From assembly GCF_014490745.1 (NCBI RefSeq), contig NZ_LZEU01000001.1, positions 3,437,501 to 3,501,500 on the forward strand: a stretch of 64,000 nucleotides of DNA. The letters run 5' to 3'. The notes under the pieces are model-generated. The model searched no databases. It saw only the letters and a list, made by a program, of their open reading frames with translations, and had not been told where the DNA came from. Source of the stretch: Pseudomonas alcaligenes (lineage in GTDB: Bacteria; Pseudomonadota; Gammaproteobacteria; Pseudomonadales; Pseudomonadaceae). This document shows, piece after piece, positions 24,351 through 33,953 of this stretch. Positions within the stretch are counted from its first letter, which is position 1; each line of letters opens with the position of its first letter. Both the position numbers and the translations under genes were made by a program.

Positions 24351-26486
24351 TCAGTTGACAAAGATCACCCCGGCCTCCAGGCCGAAGCGCAGGTATTCAT
24401 CCAGGGCCTGGCGCAGATTGGCCTCGCGCTGGGGTTGCTGGAGCAGGTTCCACACGCCCATTTCGGCGCCGTCCTCGGCCCCGCTGCGGATGTCCTCGGC
24501 ACAGGACAGGCGCAGCTGGGCATAGGCCGGGTGGCCGAAGGTGGTCGAGGTGAAGGTCGGGCTGACGCGGATACGCTCCAGCTTGGCCTTGGCCGCCGGC
24601 TTGCCCTGGATCGCCAGATCCGGCTGGCAGCGATAGCGGCGTGGCGTCTTCGAGCCCTCCGGCACGTAGCAGAAGCGCACGCAGCCCTGCTGCCGGCGGG
24701 TGGTCAGCAGCGCCGCGCTGAACAGGCTGTTGCTGGCCGTCAGGGCGCCGCTGCGGGTAGCGCCGAACACCGTGCAGCAGTTCAGCTCGAGCCCGGTATC
24801 GGGCAGCGCCAGAGCTTCCCCGGCCGGGTTGTCGAACACGCTGTAGCGCGCCGTCACTGCAGCCAGGGCCCCTTCGCAGCGCAGCGCGCCGCACAGGCAA
24901 TGGGTCAGCTCGATGCTCAGCATGCGCCCCTGGCTGGCGCTCTCGTGGTGGATGCCGCCGCGCGCCGGCACCAGGCTGCAGTGGCGCAGGCTGACCTGGC
25001 GCAGGTCGCCCTGCAGGCGCAGCTTGCCGTCCAGCAGCAGGCCGGAGAGCAACAGACGGGTATCGCCGTTGCCGCGCAGCAGCAGGTCGCCACTGAGCAC
25101 CGGGCGGCGCTGGTTGGCCGCCTCGATGGCGACCAGGGTGTCCGGCAGGTCGAGGCTGCTGGTGATGCTCTCGGTGCTGTCCGCCAGCAGGCGGATCAGG
25201 TAGCGGCCACCGGCCTGCAGGCTCTGCAGGGCCAGCTCCAGGCTGGCGAAGTCGCCCGGCACGTTGAGCAGGGTCTGGAAGTCGGCCGCCTCGAACAGGC
25301 CCTGGCGCGCATCGTCCTCGGCGCTCACCGGCCGGCGGTCGTAGGGCCCGCCGCCAACATCGCCAGGAAAGCCGTAGGCCCAGGACACCTCGACCCTGGT
25401 CGCGCTCTTGCCGGTGGGCAGGCTGATGCGCCCAAGCACGGGATCGAAACCCACCAGGAACTGCGGCGGTGCCGGCGGAAAGCGCCGCGCCGGGCCGCCC
25501 GCCGTGGGCAGCACATCGAGAAACGCCGGCGGACGGCGCCAGGCCTCGGGGCTGACGCCGGGAATCGCCGTCAGGTTGCACACCAGCAGATGTTCCGCCG
25601 GCACCGCCACGCCATCCAGCCAGATGCGCAGCACCGGGCCATTCTGCACCGCGGCGAAGTACTCCAGGCGGCCGCTGCCGCCGTCGGCCAAGGCCTGGCG
25701 CAGGGCCGTCAGCTCGTCGTACAGGACGCGCCGCGAGAGGGGCTCCGGTACGTTGACCGGCTGCGCCAGCTGGGTCACCTCGCTCTCGTTGCGCGGCCGG
25801 TTGAACAGCATGCCGTCCCACTGCAGGGGATCGTCGACGAAGCTGCGCCCGAGCGGGTCGAAGCTGTAGCAGCCGGCCATGCCGGCGATCGCGCAGGCCT
25901 GGCTGCGCTGCACCGGGTAGGCCTGCAGGCGCCACAGGTAGAGGCCGAGGTTGGCGATGTTGTAGCGCCCGGCCGAGGGATGGCGCACCTCGGCGGTATG
26001 CGCGCTGTAGTCGAACGGCCCGTCTATGCGCTCCAGCCGCGCGGCCTGGCGCAGGTCGGGGGTGCGCAGGCTGTGCAGGCGGCGGTGGTTGACCTGCTGG
26101 GTGGTACCGAGCAGCTCGAAGAACTCCACCGCCCGTGCGCGCCAGCCGCTGCTGTCGAAGGCCAGCTGCTCAAGCACCGGCACCGTGCCCTTGCGCCGGC
26201 GCAGGCGCAGGGTATTGGCCACCAGGGCACGCTGGCTGAAGCTGCCGGTACCGCTCACCGCATGCAGGCCGCGTACACCGAGCAGGTCGCCGATATAGGG
26301 CACCAGCCAGTCGTCGCAGGTCTCGATGAACCAGTTGTCGTAGAGCTGCTCGATATCCGCTTCGAGCAACTGGCCCTGCTCGGCCAGTACTTCCAGCAGG
26401 GCGCGCAGCGGCCCGCCGAGGTCGGCATCGCGCTCGCGGTAGAAGGCCGGCAGGCGCGCCAGCAGGTATTCGGCGTCGATGCTCAT
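24351..26486 (-). CDS. eCIS baseplate/tail protein I-like protein, extended
   Basis: This 711-residue protein has an N-terminal domain resembling phage P2 tail protein I (residues about 1-150; LLARLPAFYRERDADLGGPLRALLEVLAEQ and YDNWFIETCDDWLVPYIGDLLGV), which joins baseplate wedge and fibre in phage tails. The remaining 550 residues are beta-rich with repeat-like segments suggesting a beta-helix or a fibre-docking extension. The ATG overlaps the stop of the upstream baseplate gene (ATGA). It likely sits at the baseplate edge and holds the fibre protein encoded next. Confidence 0.8.
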   Translation of the reverse strand: MSIDAEYLLARLPAFYRERDADLGGPLRALLEVLAEQGQLLEADIEQLYDNWFIETCDDWLVPYIGDLLGVRGLHAVSGTGSFSQRALVANTLRLRRRKGTVPVLEQLAFDSSGWRARAVEFFELLGTTQQVNHRRLHSLRTPDLRQAARLERIDGPFDYSAHTAEVRHPSAGRYNIANLGLYLWRLQAYPVQRSQACAIAGMAGCYSFDPLGRSFVDDPLQWDGMLFNRPRNESEVTQLAQPVNVPEPLSRRVLYDELTALRQALADGGSGRLEYFAAVQNGPVLRIWLDGVAVPAEHLLVCNLTAIPGVSPEAWRRPPAFLDVLPTAGGPARRFPPAPPQFLVGFDPVLGRISLPTGKSATRVEVSWAYGFPGDVGGGPYDRRPVSAEDDARQGLFEAADFQTLLNVPGDFASLELALQSLQAGGRYLIRLLADSTESITSSLDLPDTLVAIEAANQRRPVLSGDLLLRGNGDTRLLLSGLLLDGKLRLQGDLRQVSLRHCSLVPARGGIHHESASQGRMLSIELTHCLCGALRCEGALAAVTARYSVFDNPAGEALALPDTGLELNCCTVFGATRSGALTASNSLFSAALLTTRRQQGCVRFCYVPEGSKTPRRYRCQPDLAIQGKPAAKAKLERIRVSPTFTSTTFGHPAYAQLRLSCAEDIRSGAEDGAEMGVWNLLQQPQREANLRQALDEYLRFGLEAGVIFVN

Positions 26487-29167
26487 GCGCTCAGCTCCTC
26501 GATCAGCACGTCATCCAGGTCGACCAGCAGCAGCTGCGCCGGGCGGATCTGGCCGTTTTCCCAGCGGGCGCCACGGGCGCGCAGGCGCCCATCCGGGCCG
26601 GCGACGCTGCCGCCGTTGCCGCCATGCAGGCGCAACTGGTCGAGATCGACCCGCTCGACCCCGGCCACGCCCTGCATCACCGCCACCACCTCGCTGCCGC
26701 TGAGCGACTGGCCATAGCCGCGCGCGGCAAAGCCGAAGGCCTCCGCCAGGGCCGCGCGCACCGCTGCCAGCACCGTTTCGGCAACGTGATCGGCCTGCAC
26801 CCGCAGCTTGGCGCTGAGGCCGAAGCCCAGACGCACGCCGGCATCCAGGCGCAGTGGCTGGTGGGCCGGACGCACCTGGTCGATGGCCGCGGCGAGGTTG
26901 CGATAGAGCGCCGAATCACTGGCGATGGCGGCACCGTCCAGACCGATCACCGTCAGGTGCACCAGGCGTCCCTCGCCATTCCACAGCCACACGGCCTGGG
27001 CCTTGCCGATGCCGGCGAAGGCGCTGGCGAAGTCTTCGAAGTCGCGCAGGGAGACGATGCGTTCCAGCGCCAGCACCGTCAGCGGTGCATTGCGCCGGGC
27101 CTGGTCGCGACTCTCCGGATCGGCCCCACCGCTGGCCGGTACCGGGTTGAGCACGTCCTTCAGGCCCAGCGGGCGATTGAGCAGCAGACTGATCTGCCCG
27201 GCCGGCAGGTTGCCGGCCACACCGATGCCGACCCGGTAGCTGGCCTCAACGTTCATCTGCCCGCTGGGCAGGCGGCGTCCGGTCTGGCCGTCGCCGAACT
27301 GCACGCTGGTCGTGCCATCGTCGGCGCGGCGCAGCAGGTAGGCGCTGTCCTGCGGGCCGAGGGCGGTAATCTGCGGCGCCTCGTGCCAGAGCACGCCGTC
27401 CACCCACACCTGCAGGCTGCTGGCAGTGCCGCTGGGGGTGGCGGCAGACACATAGGTGAGCGGCTTCTGCTGCAACTGGAAGCGCTGGAAGGCACTGCTG
27501 CCGTCGCCGCTGCCGAGGATCTCGGCCTGGATGCGCATCTGCCGGCTGTCGCCATGGCTGGCCGGCGCCACATTGGCGTTGATGCGCAGGCTCGCCGGCA
27601 GGTAGACCTGGCTCAGCGCGCTCTCCAGCTCCAGACGGGTAAGGCCGTCGAGGTTGTCGTTGCGACGGATGCGCACCACCTCGGCGACGGCCTGCAACTC
27701 GACCTCGTAGCGCTTGCCGTCGGCGAAGCTGATGCGCCCATGCCGGCCGTCACGCTCGATCTGCACGGCGGCCAGGTGGTCGCCCTTGCGCAGGCGCTGC
27801 AGCACCTTCTTGTGCGCCGCCGTCGCCGGGATGCTCAGGCCGCTCAGGGCCAGCCAGCGCCCCGCTTCGAGATCGGGCTGCAGGCTGGCCAAGTGCAGCA
27901 GGTTGCCTTCCACCAGCCCGGAACGGGGCCGGCTGGCCCAGGCCAGCTCCACCGATTCGCCGTACACCGCGGTGTCGCGCAGGTGGCTGTTGAACTGGTC
28001 GCTGAGGTTCTCGCCGCTGAGGGTCAGGCGCGTGGCCTTGCCGCCAAGGGTGAAAGCGACCCGGGCGTCCTCGGCGTTTTCCAGCACTTCGTAGACTTCC
28101 TCGTAATCGGGCACCGCCAGCACCACCCAGCTGCCCGCCACCATCTTCGGGTAACTGCCGTCGAGGTGGATCTGCGGGCCGCGCGCACTGCCGCTGCCGG
28201 AAACGCCACTGATGCTGAAGTCGGGCCAGTTCGGGTAGGTGGCAAAGGGCACCTCGGCATTCTCCGCCAGCCCGGCGTAGGCCGCGCGCACGCTGCGCGG
28301 CATGGCTTTCCAGTTCGGCGCCGCCTGGCCGAACAACGCCGCCCGGCTGCGCAGGGCATAGCAGCGCGGCTCGACCTGGCTGGGCTGCACCGGCGGTGCC
28401 ACCGAGCCGAATGGGCGGTCAAGGGTGACTACCGTATAGCCGGCCTGCGGATCTGCCGATGGCTCGTCCGGCGGCACCAGCAACAGGCGCCGCACCCGGC
28501 GGAAGTCCCAGTTCTCGTTGCCCGGGGTCTTGCGCCGCTCCTCACCAACCACCAGCAGCGCGTCGCCTGGCTGCAGCTGGGTGTTCTGCCCTTTCAGGTA
28601 GATGGTGCGACCGCCCCAGTAGGGCCGCACCGCGTCCTGGCTGAGCACCTGCAGGGCGTTCCAGGCGGCCCGCGCCTGCAGGTCTTCGAGAGTCTCGAAG
28701 ACCTGCGGTTTCTCGTCCTGGGCCGGCACGCTCTGGCTCTTGCAGCCGGCGGCGATAAAGCTCTCGGCCGGCGCGCCGGGCGCCGTCTCCAGGGTGAAGG
28801 CGAGGAAGGTCGAGGCGGCCACCCCGGGGCGCAGCTCGTAGCCGATGGCGCGGCCCAGCTCAAGGATCGAACGGCGCTCGCTAGCGGTGCGCAGGAAGCC
28901 CTCGTTGATGATGCGCTCCTGGTAGAAGCTGAGCACGTCGAGCACCCCGGACCAGGCATCCAGCAGGGCCAGCGCCGGGTCATCGGCGGCGCGCGTGGTC
29001 AGCGCCTGCAGGGCCGGCTGGCGAGCCAGCGCGGCCAGTAGGCTGTCACGGAAACGCCCGTGGCTGCCGACCCGGTAGCGCAGCTCGGTCTGCCCCGGCG
29101 GGTTGCTGCCGTCCACCGGCGTCTGTGCCTGGATCCCGCTGCAGCAGCCGCAGTCACTGGTACTCAT
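26483..29167 (-). CDS. eCIS putative baseplate assembly protein (second J-like)
   Basis: This 894-residue protein belongs to the putative baseplate assembly family of phage-tail-like systems. Its Cys-rich start (MSTSDCGCCSG) precedes the conserved helical segment LALLDAWSGVLDVLSFYQERIINEGFLRTA and ERRSILELGRAIGYELRPGVAAS near residues 70-125. The C-terminal third (residues about 690-890) has baseplate-J features such as RDQARRNAPLTVLALERIVSLRDFEDFA. It is one of two adjacent large J-like wedge proteins, comparable in position to Pvc11/Pvc12. It starts 16 bases after the previous stop. Confidence 0.83.
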   Translation of the reverse strand: MSTSDCGCCSGIQAQTPVDGSNPPGQTELRYRVGSHGRFRDSLLAALARQPALQALTTRAADDPALALLDAWSGVLDVLSFYQERIINEGFLRTASERRSILELGRAIGYELRPGVAASTFLAFTLETAPGAPAESFIAAGCKSQSVPAQDEKPQVFETLEDLQARAAWNALQVLSQDAVRPYWGGRTIYLKGQNTQLQPGDALLVVGEERRKTPGNENWDFRRVRRLLLVPPDEPSADPQAGYTVVTLDRPFGSVAPPVQPSQVEPRCYALRSRAALFGQAAPNWKAMPRSVRAAYAGLAENAEVPFATYPNWPDFSISGVSGSGSARGPQIHLDGSYPKMVAGSWVVLAVPDYEEVYEVLENAEDARVAFTLGGKATRLTLSGENLSDQFNSHLRDTAVYGESVELAWASRPRSGLVEGNLLHLASLQPDLEAGRWLALSGLSIPATAAHKKVLQRLRKGDHLAAVQIERDGRHGRISFADGKRYEVELQAVAEVVRIRRNDNLDGLTRLELESALSQVYLPASLRINANVAPASHGDSRQMRIQAEILGSGDGSSAFQRFQLQQKPLTYVSAATPSGTASSLQVWVDGVLWHEAPQITALGPQDSAYLLRRADDGTTSVQFGDGQTGRRLPSGQMNVEASYRVGIGVAGNLPAGQISLLLNRPLGLKDVLNPVPASGGADPESRDQARRNAPLTVLALERIVSLRDFEDFASAFAGIGKAQAVWLWNGEGRLVHLTVIGLDGAAIASDSALYRNLAAAIDQVRPAHQPLRLDAGVRLGFGLSAKLRVQADHVAETVLAAVRAALAEAFGFAARGYGQSLSGSEVVAVMQGVAGVERVDLDQLRLHGGNGGSVAGPDGRLRARGARWENGQIRPAQLLLVDLDDVLIEELSA

Positions 29168-29183
29168 GGCTATCCCTCGCTGT

Positions 29184-31592
29184 TCACAAGCCGCCGCACA
29201 TGCTCAGCTGCAGGCGGCCGTTCTCCGGAAAGTTGGGGTCGTTGTCGAGGCGCAGCACCTCCAACGGGCCGACCCGCACCTGGCCGTCCTGCAGCTCCTG
29301 GTTGGCCACCTTGCCCCAACGCTGGAAGCGCACCACCTTGAGCGAGGCCACGCCGGTCACCGCCTGCACCGCCTCGATCAGCCGCGACAGCGCCAGTGCC
29401 TCGCCAAAGCTGAAGTGGTCGGGGTGGAAGAAGCCGCTGCGGCCCAGTTCGTCGATGCCGCTGCCGAGCCGTTCGAGCAGCGCCCGCTTGACCGCCGCGG
29501 CCAGGTAGCCGGGCAGCACGCAGACCTCCAGTTCGATATCCAGCGGCGCGTAGGTCGGCTCGCTGAGGTCGAGGTCGTAGCCGGCCAGGCGGTAGCGCTC
29601 CAGGTGCAGCAGCATCTCGGCGCGGAAGTCGGCATCCAGGGCCAGGCCACCCTTGCGGTCGAGACTGATGTACATGCTGTACCAGCTGCCGGTCCAGCGC
29701 AGGCGCGCCGCCGCCCGCTGTACCTGCGGATGCAGTTCGGCGACCCGTGCGTAGTCGGCCTCGGTGACCGCTCGCTCCTGACTGCGGAAAGCCTCCGGCG
29801 CGTACAGCTTGATCGCCGCAGCGCTCTCGGCATCGGCGCCGCCCTGAGCCGCCAGCGGGTTATTCAGCGACTCGACGAAGGGCGCGATGGCCACGTTCTC
29901 GCAGACCAGGCGAGTAATGCTCTGTGCTCCGACATTGCCGGCCGCGCCACCACCGATGCGGTAGGTGGCCAGCAGGCGGCTCTGCGGCTCCGGCTGGCGG
30001 CCGTAGCGGTTGTCGCCGAAGCGCAGGTAGACCAGGCCGTCGGCTTCGCTCTCCAGCACCAGGTCGCGGGAGAAGCGGTCGCTGCCCAGCAGGTCGCGCT
30101 GCGCCGTCCACGGCGTGGTGCCCGGCGCAGCATCGTCTTCGAGCAGGGCGAAACCGGCCGGCAAGGCCCGGCGCGGATCCTGGCGCAGGCTGCGGGCGGC
30201 CGACCAGACCAGCGCATCCTCGTGGTCATAGGCCTCGGCCTGGGCCACGCCCGGCTCCAGCAGGCGGGGCCGGTAGCTGCCACTGCCAACCTGCGCCGGC
30301 ACCAGCGGCTGATGGCGCAGGGTCTGGCCGTGGTCGGCGAGCAGCACGTTGCCGCGGGCCACGGCGATCTCGCGCACCTCGGTATCGCCGCCCAGTTTGA
30401 ACTCGGCGCTGACGCACAGGGGGAACGGCAAGGCGTCCTCGACATGCCAGCGCACCAGCTGCAGATCGGTATTGGTCAGCGGATCGTGGCCCGGTTCCAC
30501 CGCCAGCAGGCGCACCGCATGGCGGTGGCGCAGGTTGACTTCAGTGGACTCGCCCGAGTCGGGGTCGGGCGGGCCCAGCACTTCCTCGAAGATCAGCAGC
30601 GCGCCGGCACTCAGGCTCAGCGCCGGGCTGTCGACCAGCGCCGCCTGCACCTCGCCGCGGCCCAGGCAGAAGCCCGGGTCACCCCAGTTGTGGATGCGGA
30701 TGCGGTTGTGCGCCGCGTGCAGGGGCAGATCGTGCAGGCTCTCGAATACCTGGGTCTCGCCGTCCGGCAGGCGCTCGAGAATATCCGCCTTGAGCACCGG
30801 CCCGACCTCGCTGCCGCGGGTCAGCAGCACCGCCTGGCGTTGCAGCACCTGGCCGTCGGCCCCCGGCTTGACGTTGAGGTGCACATAGACCCGGCTGTTG
30901 CAGCCCTCGTGGATCGGGTAGTCGAGCAGGCGCGCATGGCGACGCAGCGACACCCGCCGCCGCGCCGTGCCCAGGTAGGCCTCGGTGGCCACGGCGTCCT
31001 GCTGGTAGCTGAGCTGGTCGCCGATATGGGCGAGCATCTCCACCAGGGCCACGGAGAAGTCCGCCGGGTTGCGCTCGCGAAAGCCGGGGATCAGCTGGCC
31101 CATGCGGTCGAGCATCAGCCGGCGGAAGCTCGCGTAGTCCTTGCTCAGGTAGTCCAGCAGCGGCTCATCGAACTGCGCCGGCGGGCACTGGTGCGTCTCG
31201 CCGCAATCGAACTCCGAGGGGCACTGGGCCTTGAAGCTGAAGCGGATGCTCGACAGGCAGGGGTCGAACTGGCTCGGCACGTTGTCCGGCTGCGCCGGGT
31301 CGATCAGCTCGAACTGGTACCAGGAGAAGTCGCCGGCCTGGGACACCTTGAGGTTGAGGTTGCGCCCGCTGATGCTCAGGCTGTCGATCTCGATGCCGCT
31401 GATGCGCACCCCGCCGCTGATGCGGCAGTTGGCCTTGGTAATGCCGCTCAGCGGGTGGACGAACACCACCCGCAGGCTGCGCTGGTCGGCGGACATCACC
31501 TCCAGGTAGTCGATGCCGTTCAGCGTGCCGGGGGCGAGCTGGCGCAGCAGGTTGACCCGGTGCGGCTTGGCGGAACGGAACTGGCGCTTCAT
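29184..31592 (-). CDS. eCIS baseplate J-like protein
   Basis: The 802-residue protein is a baseplate wedge component of the gpJ/Pvc11 type. A beta-rich N-terminal domain leads to the hallmark FDEPLLDYLSKDYASFRRLMLDRMGQLIPGF near residues 143-173. FSVALVEMLAHIGDQLSYQQDAVATEAYLGTARRRVSLRRHARLLDY follows, and a J domain (PEAFRSQERAVTEADYARVAELHPQVQRAAARL) lies near 600-640. The start overlaps the gp25-like stop (ATGA). In assembled systems this protein forms the ring holding spike and sheath initiator. Confidence 0.87.
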   Translation of the reverse strand: MKRQFRSAKPHRVNLLRQLAPGTLNGIDYLEVMSADQRSLRVVFVHPLSGITKANCRISGGVRISGIEIDSLSISGRNLNLKVSQAGDFSWYQFELIDPAQPDNVPSQFDPCLSSIRFSFKAQCPSEFDCGETHQCPPAQFDEPLLDYLSKDYASFRRLMLDRMGQLIPGFRERNPADFSVALVEMLAHIGDQLSYQQDAVATEAYLGTARRRVSLRRHARLLDYPIHEGCNSRVYVHLNVKPGADGQVLQRQAVLLTRGSEVGPVLKADILERLPDGETQVFESLHDLPLHAAHNRIRIHNWGDPGFCLGRGEVQAALVDSPALSLSAGALLIFEEVLGPPDPDSGESTEVNLRHRHAVRLLAVEPGHDPLTNTDLQLVRWHVEDALPFPLCVSAEFKLGGDTEVREIAVARGNVLLADHGQTLRHQPLVPAQVGSGSYRPRLLEPGVAQAEAYDHEDALVWSAARSLRQDPRRALPAGFALLEDDAAPGTTPWTAQRDLLGSDRFSRDLVLESEADGLVYLRFGDNRYGRQPEPQSRLLATYRIGGGAAGNVGAQSITRLVCENVAIAPFVESLNNPLAAQGGADAESAAAIKLYAPEAFRSQERAVTEADYARVAELHPQVQRAAARLRWTGSWYSMYISLDRKGGLALDADFRAEMLLHLERYRLAGYDLDLSEPTYAPLDIELEVCVLPGYLAAAVKRALLERLGSGIDELGRSGFFHPDHFSFGEALALSRLIEAVQAVTGVASLKVVRFQRWGKVANQELQDGQVRVGPLEVLRLDNDPNFPENGRLQLSMCGGL

Positions 31593-31948
31593 GGCAGCCT
31601 CCGGGCGAAGCTGGCCAGCTGCCGCTCGCGGTCACGCCGCACGATGTACTGCACCGTTACCTGCAGGCGTGCGTCCTGGTTTTCCACGCGCACGTCCTCG
31701 ACCTCGATCAGCTCGCCGAGCCATTGCTGCAGCGAGCCCTGCACGGTCATCTGCAGGGCGGCGGCCAGGGCATCGCTGTTCGGCGCAAACACCAGCTGCA
31801 GCAGGCCGCAGCCGAAGTCGGGGCGGTTGACCCGTTCGCCCGGCACGGTGAACAGCACCTGCTCGATCATGTCGCGGATATGCGCATCGCCCGTCACCTC
31901 GGCGCTGCGCCCGCGCGAGTCGATGCGGAAGGGAAAGTCGAGGGCCAT
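31589..31948 (-). CDS. eCIS gp25/GPW baseplate wedge protein
   Basis: The 119-residue protein is a gp25/GPW-family member (IRDMIEQVLFTVPGERVNRPDFGCGLLQLVFAPNSDAL, then EVEDVRVENQDARLQVTVQYIV). This small wedge protein nucleates sheath assembly in contractile tails. The E-P-R-type sheath-docking motif is represented by PGERVNRPDFG. It lies one base after the PAAR-like stop and overlaps the J-like start. Confidence 0.9.
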   Translation of the reverse strand: MALDFPFRIDSRGRSAEVTGDAHIRDMIEQVLFTVPGERVNRPDFGCGLLQLVFAPNSDALAAALQMTVQGSLQQWLGELIEVEDVRVENQDARLQVTVQYIVRRDRERQLASFARRLP

Positions 31949-31949
31949 G

Positions 31950-32273
31950 TCAGACTCCTGAAACCCGTACCTGGGTAACGCTCACCAGCATCGGCGTGCC
32001 GGTCGGCGTGCACACCGAGGTGCTGCTCTGCAGCAGCACCGGCTGGCCGCCGGCGAACACCCGGGTCGCCCCCACCAACCACTGGCCGGTGACGCAGGGG
32101 CCGTTGCCGGCGCTTGGCGGCGGCATGCTGCAGCCGGCGATCACGTAAGGCGCGGCCAGGGTGGTCACCGGCTGGCCACTCAAGGTGACCCGCGGAAACG
32201 GCGCCGTCGGCGTGGCCTGGCCGCCATGGGCGCACATCACCGTGGCGCCGACGTGCAAGAGAAAACCTGGCAT
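31950..32273 (-). CDS. eCIS PAAR-like spike tip protein
   Basis: The 107-residue PAAR-like (DUF4280-type) protein would cap the central spike. Cys/His residues that may hold a metal at the tip are in VMCAHGG (about 12-18), AGCSMPPP, GPCVTG and SVCTPTG. The frame opens at 32312, but the ATG at 32273 has an exceptional GGGAGGAG site and starts the domain. It is encoded directly after the gpV-like spike gene, as expected. Confidence 0.85.
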   Translation of the reverse strand: MPGFLLHVGATVMCAHGGQATPTAPFPRVTLSGQPVTTLAAPYVIAGCSMPPPSAGNGPCVTGQWLVGATRVFAGGQPVLLQSSTSVCTPTGTPMLVSVTQVRVSGV

Positions 32274-32319
32274 GTGCACTCCTCCCTCTGTCCCTGTTGC
32301 GCCCTGCCCCACCCCGGGG

Positions 32320-32832
32320 TCAGATCACCGTCAGCGCGCCCTGGTTGATGTTCACCGCCGGGCCGTTGAGCATGATGGTGGCGCCCTGGCCGTTGCTGAT
32401 GGTGATGCCCACCTCGTTGATCGAGATCAGCGCGCCGCTGGTGCTCTTGAGCAGGATGCCGCCGGTGGGCCCGGGCAGGTCGGAGAGCATCAGGGTGTTC
32501 TGGCTGCCGGTCTGCAGCACGATGCTCGGCGACACCGGCAAGCCGGCCAGGGCCAGCGCCGGCACCTCGGCGGCGCTGCCCCAGAAGCCGCCGACCCAGA
32601 TCGGGAAGTCCTGGTTGCCCTGCTCGAACTCGACCCACACCCCGGCGCCGATCTGCGGCACCATGAAGGTGCCGCTCTGCTTGCCGGCCAAGGGCACGCA
32701 GGGCATCGCCCAGCTCGACATGCCGATGCCGAGCACATCCGGCACCTGCACCTGGATACGCGCCATCTGCATCGGGTCGACGTTGTTCAGCACCACGCCG
32801 CGATACTTGCCGTAGAACTTGCCCTCGCTCAT
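32320..32832 (-). CDS. eCIS spike protein, gpV/gp5-OB family
   Basis: The 170-residue protein has an OB-fold (FYGKYRGVVLNNVDPMQMARIQVQVPDVLG, WAMPCVPLAGKQSGTFMVPQIGAGVWVEFEQGN, PIWVGGFWG). A short beta-helix tail with repeating Ile/Gly strands follows (residues about 125-170). It matches baseplate assembly protein V, the needle part of the spike. It overlaps the gpD-like gene and precedes the PAAR-like tip gene. Confidence 0.88.
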   Translation of the reverse strand: MSEGKFYGKYRGVVLNNVDPMQMARIQVQVPDVLGIGMSSWAMPCVPLAGKQSGTFMVPQIGAGVWVEFEQGNQDFPIWVGGFWGSAAEVPALALAGLPVSPSIVLQTGSQNTLMLSDLPGPTGGILLKSTSGALISINEVGITISNGQGATIMLNGPAVNINQGALTVI

Positions 32833-33953
32833 ACGGGAACCCTCGGTAGAGTGGAGATCAGGCCGTTGCGGGTCAGGGTGAAGTTCTGCTTGAACTCGCC
32901 GGCCTTGAGCGTGCTGCTGACGCTCTTGATGTAGTACAGGCCGTCGAACGCCGGCCCCGCCCCGCGCACCCCCACCAGCTGGCGGGCCTTGAGCACGTTG
33001 CCGTAGCGCAGCACGTCCAGCGAGCCGCTGGCGGTAACCACGTCGGCGGAGCTGGCGGCCGCCGCCAGGCCCTTGGACAGGGCGGCCATGGGCGACATCT
33101 TGGCCGTCTCCTTCATCAGGGTGATCGACTTCGGCAGCGGTGGCAGCGCCCCCAGTGGCGGGTTGGCCAGGCTGATGTCGGGGATCGGCAACGGGATGGG
33201 AAACTTGGTCAGCTGGTTCTGGATGAACACGATCGGCAGCGACGACTTGGTGTTGTCCACCGCGAAGGACAGCGTCTCGACGTTGCTGTGCGCATCCATG
33301 CCCAGGTTGAGCGCCGGCTGCGGCACGCCGAGCTTGATCTCCGGCCCCCAGTAGGCGGTGTTCATCCCCGGCAGCGGGCCGGGCTCGACGTAGAACACAT
33401 AGCCGGCGTCTTTCGCCAGCTGCTGGATATAGGCCAGGTCGGTGCCTTCGTGGGTGGGGATCTTGTCCACCGGGATCGGCACATCGGTGAAGATCTGCGG
33501 GATCACCAGGGGGATCATGCCGAACATCGCGTACTTGGCGATGATCAGCGCCACCCGCGCCGGGGCCGGCATGGCCGGATAGGGAATGCCGTTGAACTCC
33601 TGCTGATCCATGGCCGCCGACAGATCCTCGCCGGTAATGGTCAGGGTGCTCTGCCCCGGCTCGTTGGAGCCGCTGACTTCCTGCTTGGTGATCAGGCCGT
33701 CCATCATCACCGTCGGCAGGCTATTGATGGTCACCACGATCAGCACCCGCAGCCAGGGCACCTGGCCGCCGGTGAGCACCAGCAGGGTGTGCAGCGGCGA
33801 ATTGTTGGCCAGCGCGAAGCTGATCTGGAAGCCGCTGCGCGAACCGGCGGCCGAGGTCACCTGGACGCTCTGCAGGGCATCCATCACCGGCTTGGGCACC
33901 GGCACCGGAATGGCCGGGCCGACCAGCAGCGACAGGTGCAGGCCCTTAAGCAT
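32829..33953 (-). CDS. eCIS hub/spike protein, gpD (VgrG N-terminal-like)
   Basis: The 374-residue protein resembles phage late control protein D and the gp27-like half of VgrG. It has an early beta-rich tail-hub part (LQSVQVTSAAGSRSGFQISFAL, LITKQEVSGSNEPGQSTLTITGEDLSAAMDQ) and the typical DLAYIQQLAKDAGYVFYVEPGP segment near residue 172. It links tail tube and spike. The gp5-like partner is a separate gene immediately downstream, so the VgrG architecture is split. It overlaps the LysM gene by eight bases. Confidence 0.88.
   Translation of the reverse strand: MLKGLHLSLLVGPAIPVPVPKPVMDALQSVQVTSAAGSRSGFQISFALANNSPLHTLLVLTGGQVPWLRVLIVVTINSLPTVMMDGLITKQEVSGSNEPGQSTLTITGEDLSAAMDQQEFNGIPYPAMPAPARVALIIAKYAMFGMIPLVIPQIFTDVPIPVDKIPTHEGTDLAYIQQLAKDAGYVFYVEPGPLPGMNTAYWGPEIKLGVPQPALNLGMDAHSNVETLSFAVDNTKSSLPIVFIQNQLTKFPIPLPIPDISLANPPLGALPPLPKSITLMKETAKMSPMAALSKGLAAAASSADVVTASGSLDVLRYGNVLKARQLVGVRGAGPAFDGLYYIKSVSSTLKAGEFKQNFTLTRNGLISTLPRVPV

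Noticed and set aside
21522..26717. A 1731-codon open frame on the plus strand, antisense to two eCIS genes
   Set aside because: It is an antisense shadow produced by strong third-position GC bias of the minus-strand genes. It has no recognisable domains, while the minus strand encodes clear tail-protein and DUF6519 sequences.
29103..31961. A 952-codon plus-strand open frame and a similar one at 14410-16005
   Set aside because: Both mirror well-defined minus-strand genes (baseplate J-like; RmuC) and read as repetitive, compositionally odd protein.
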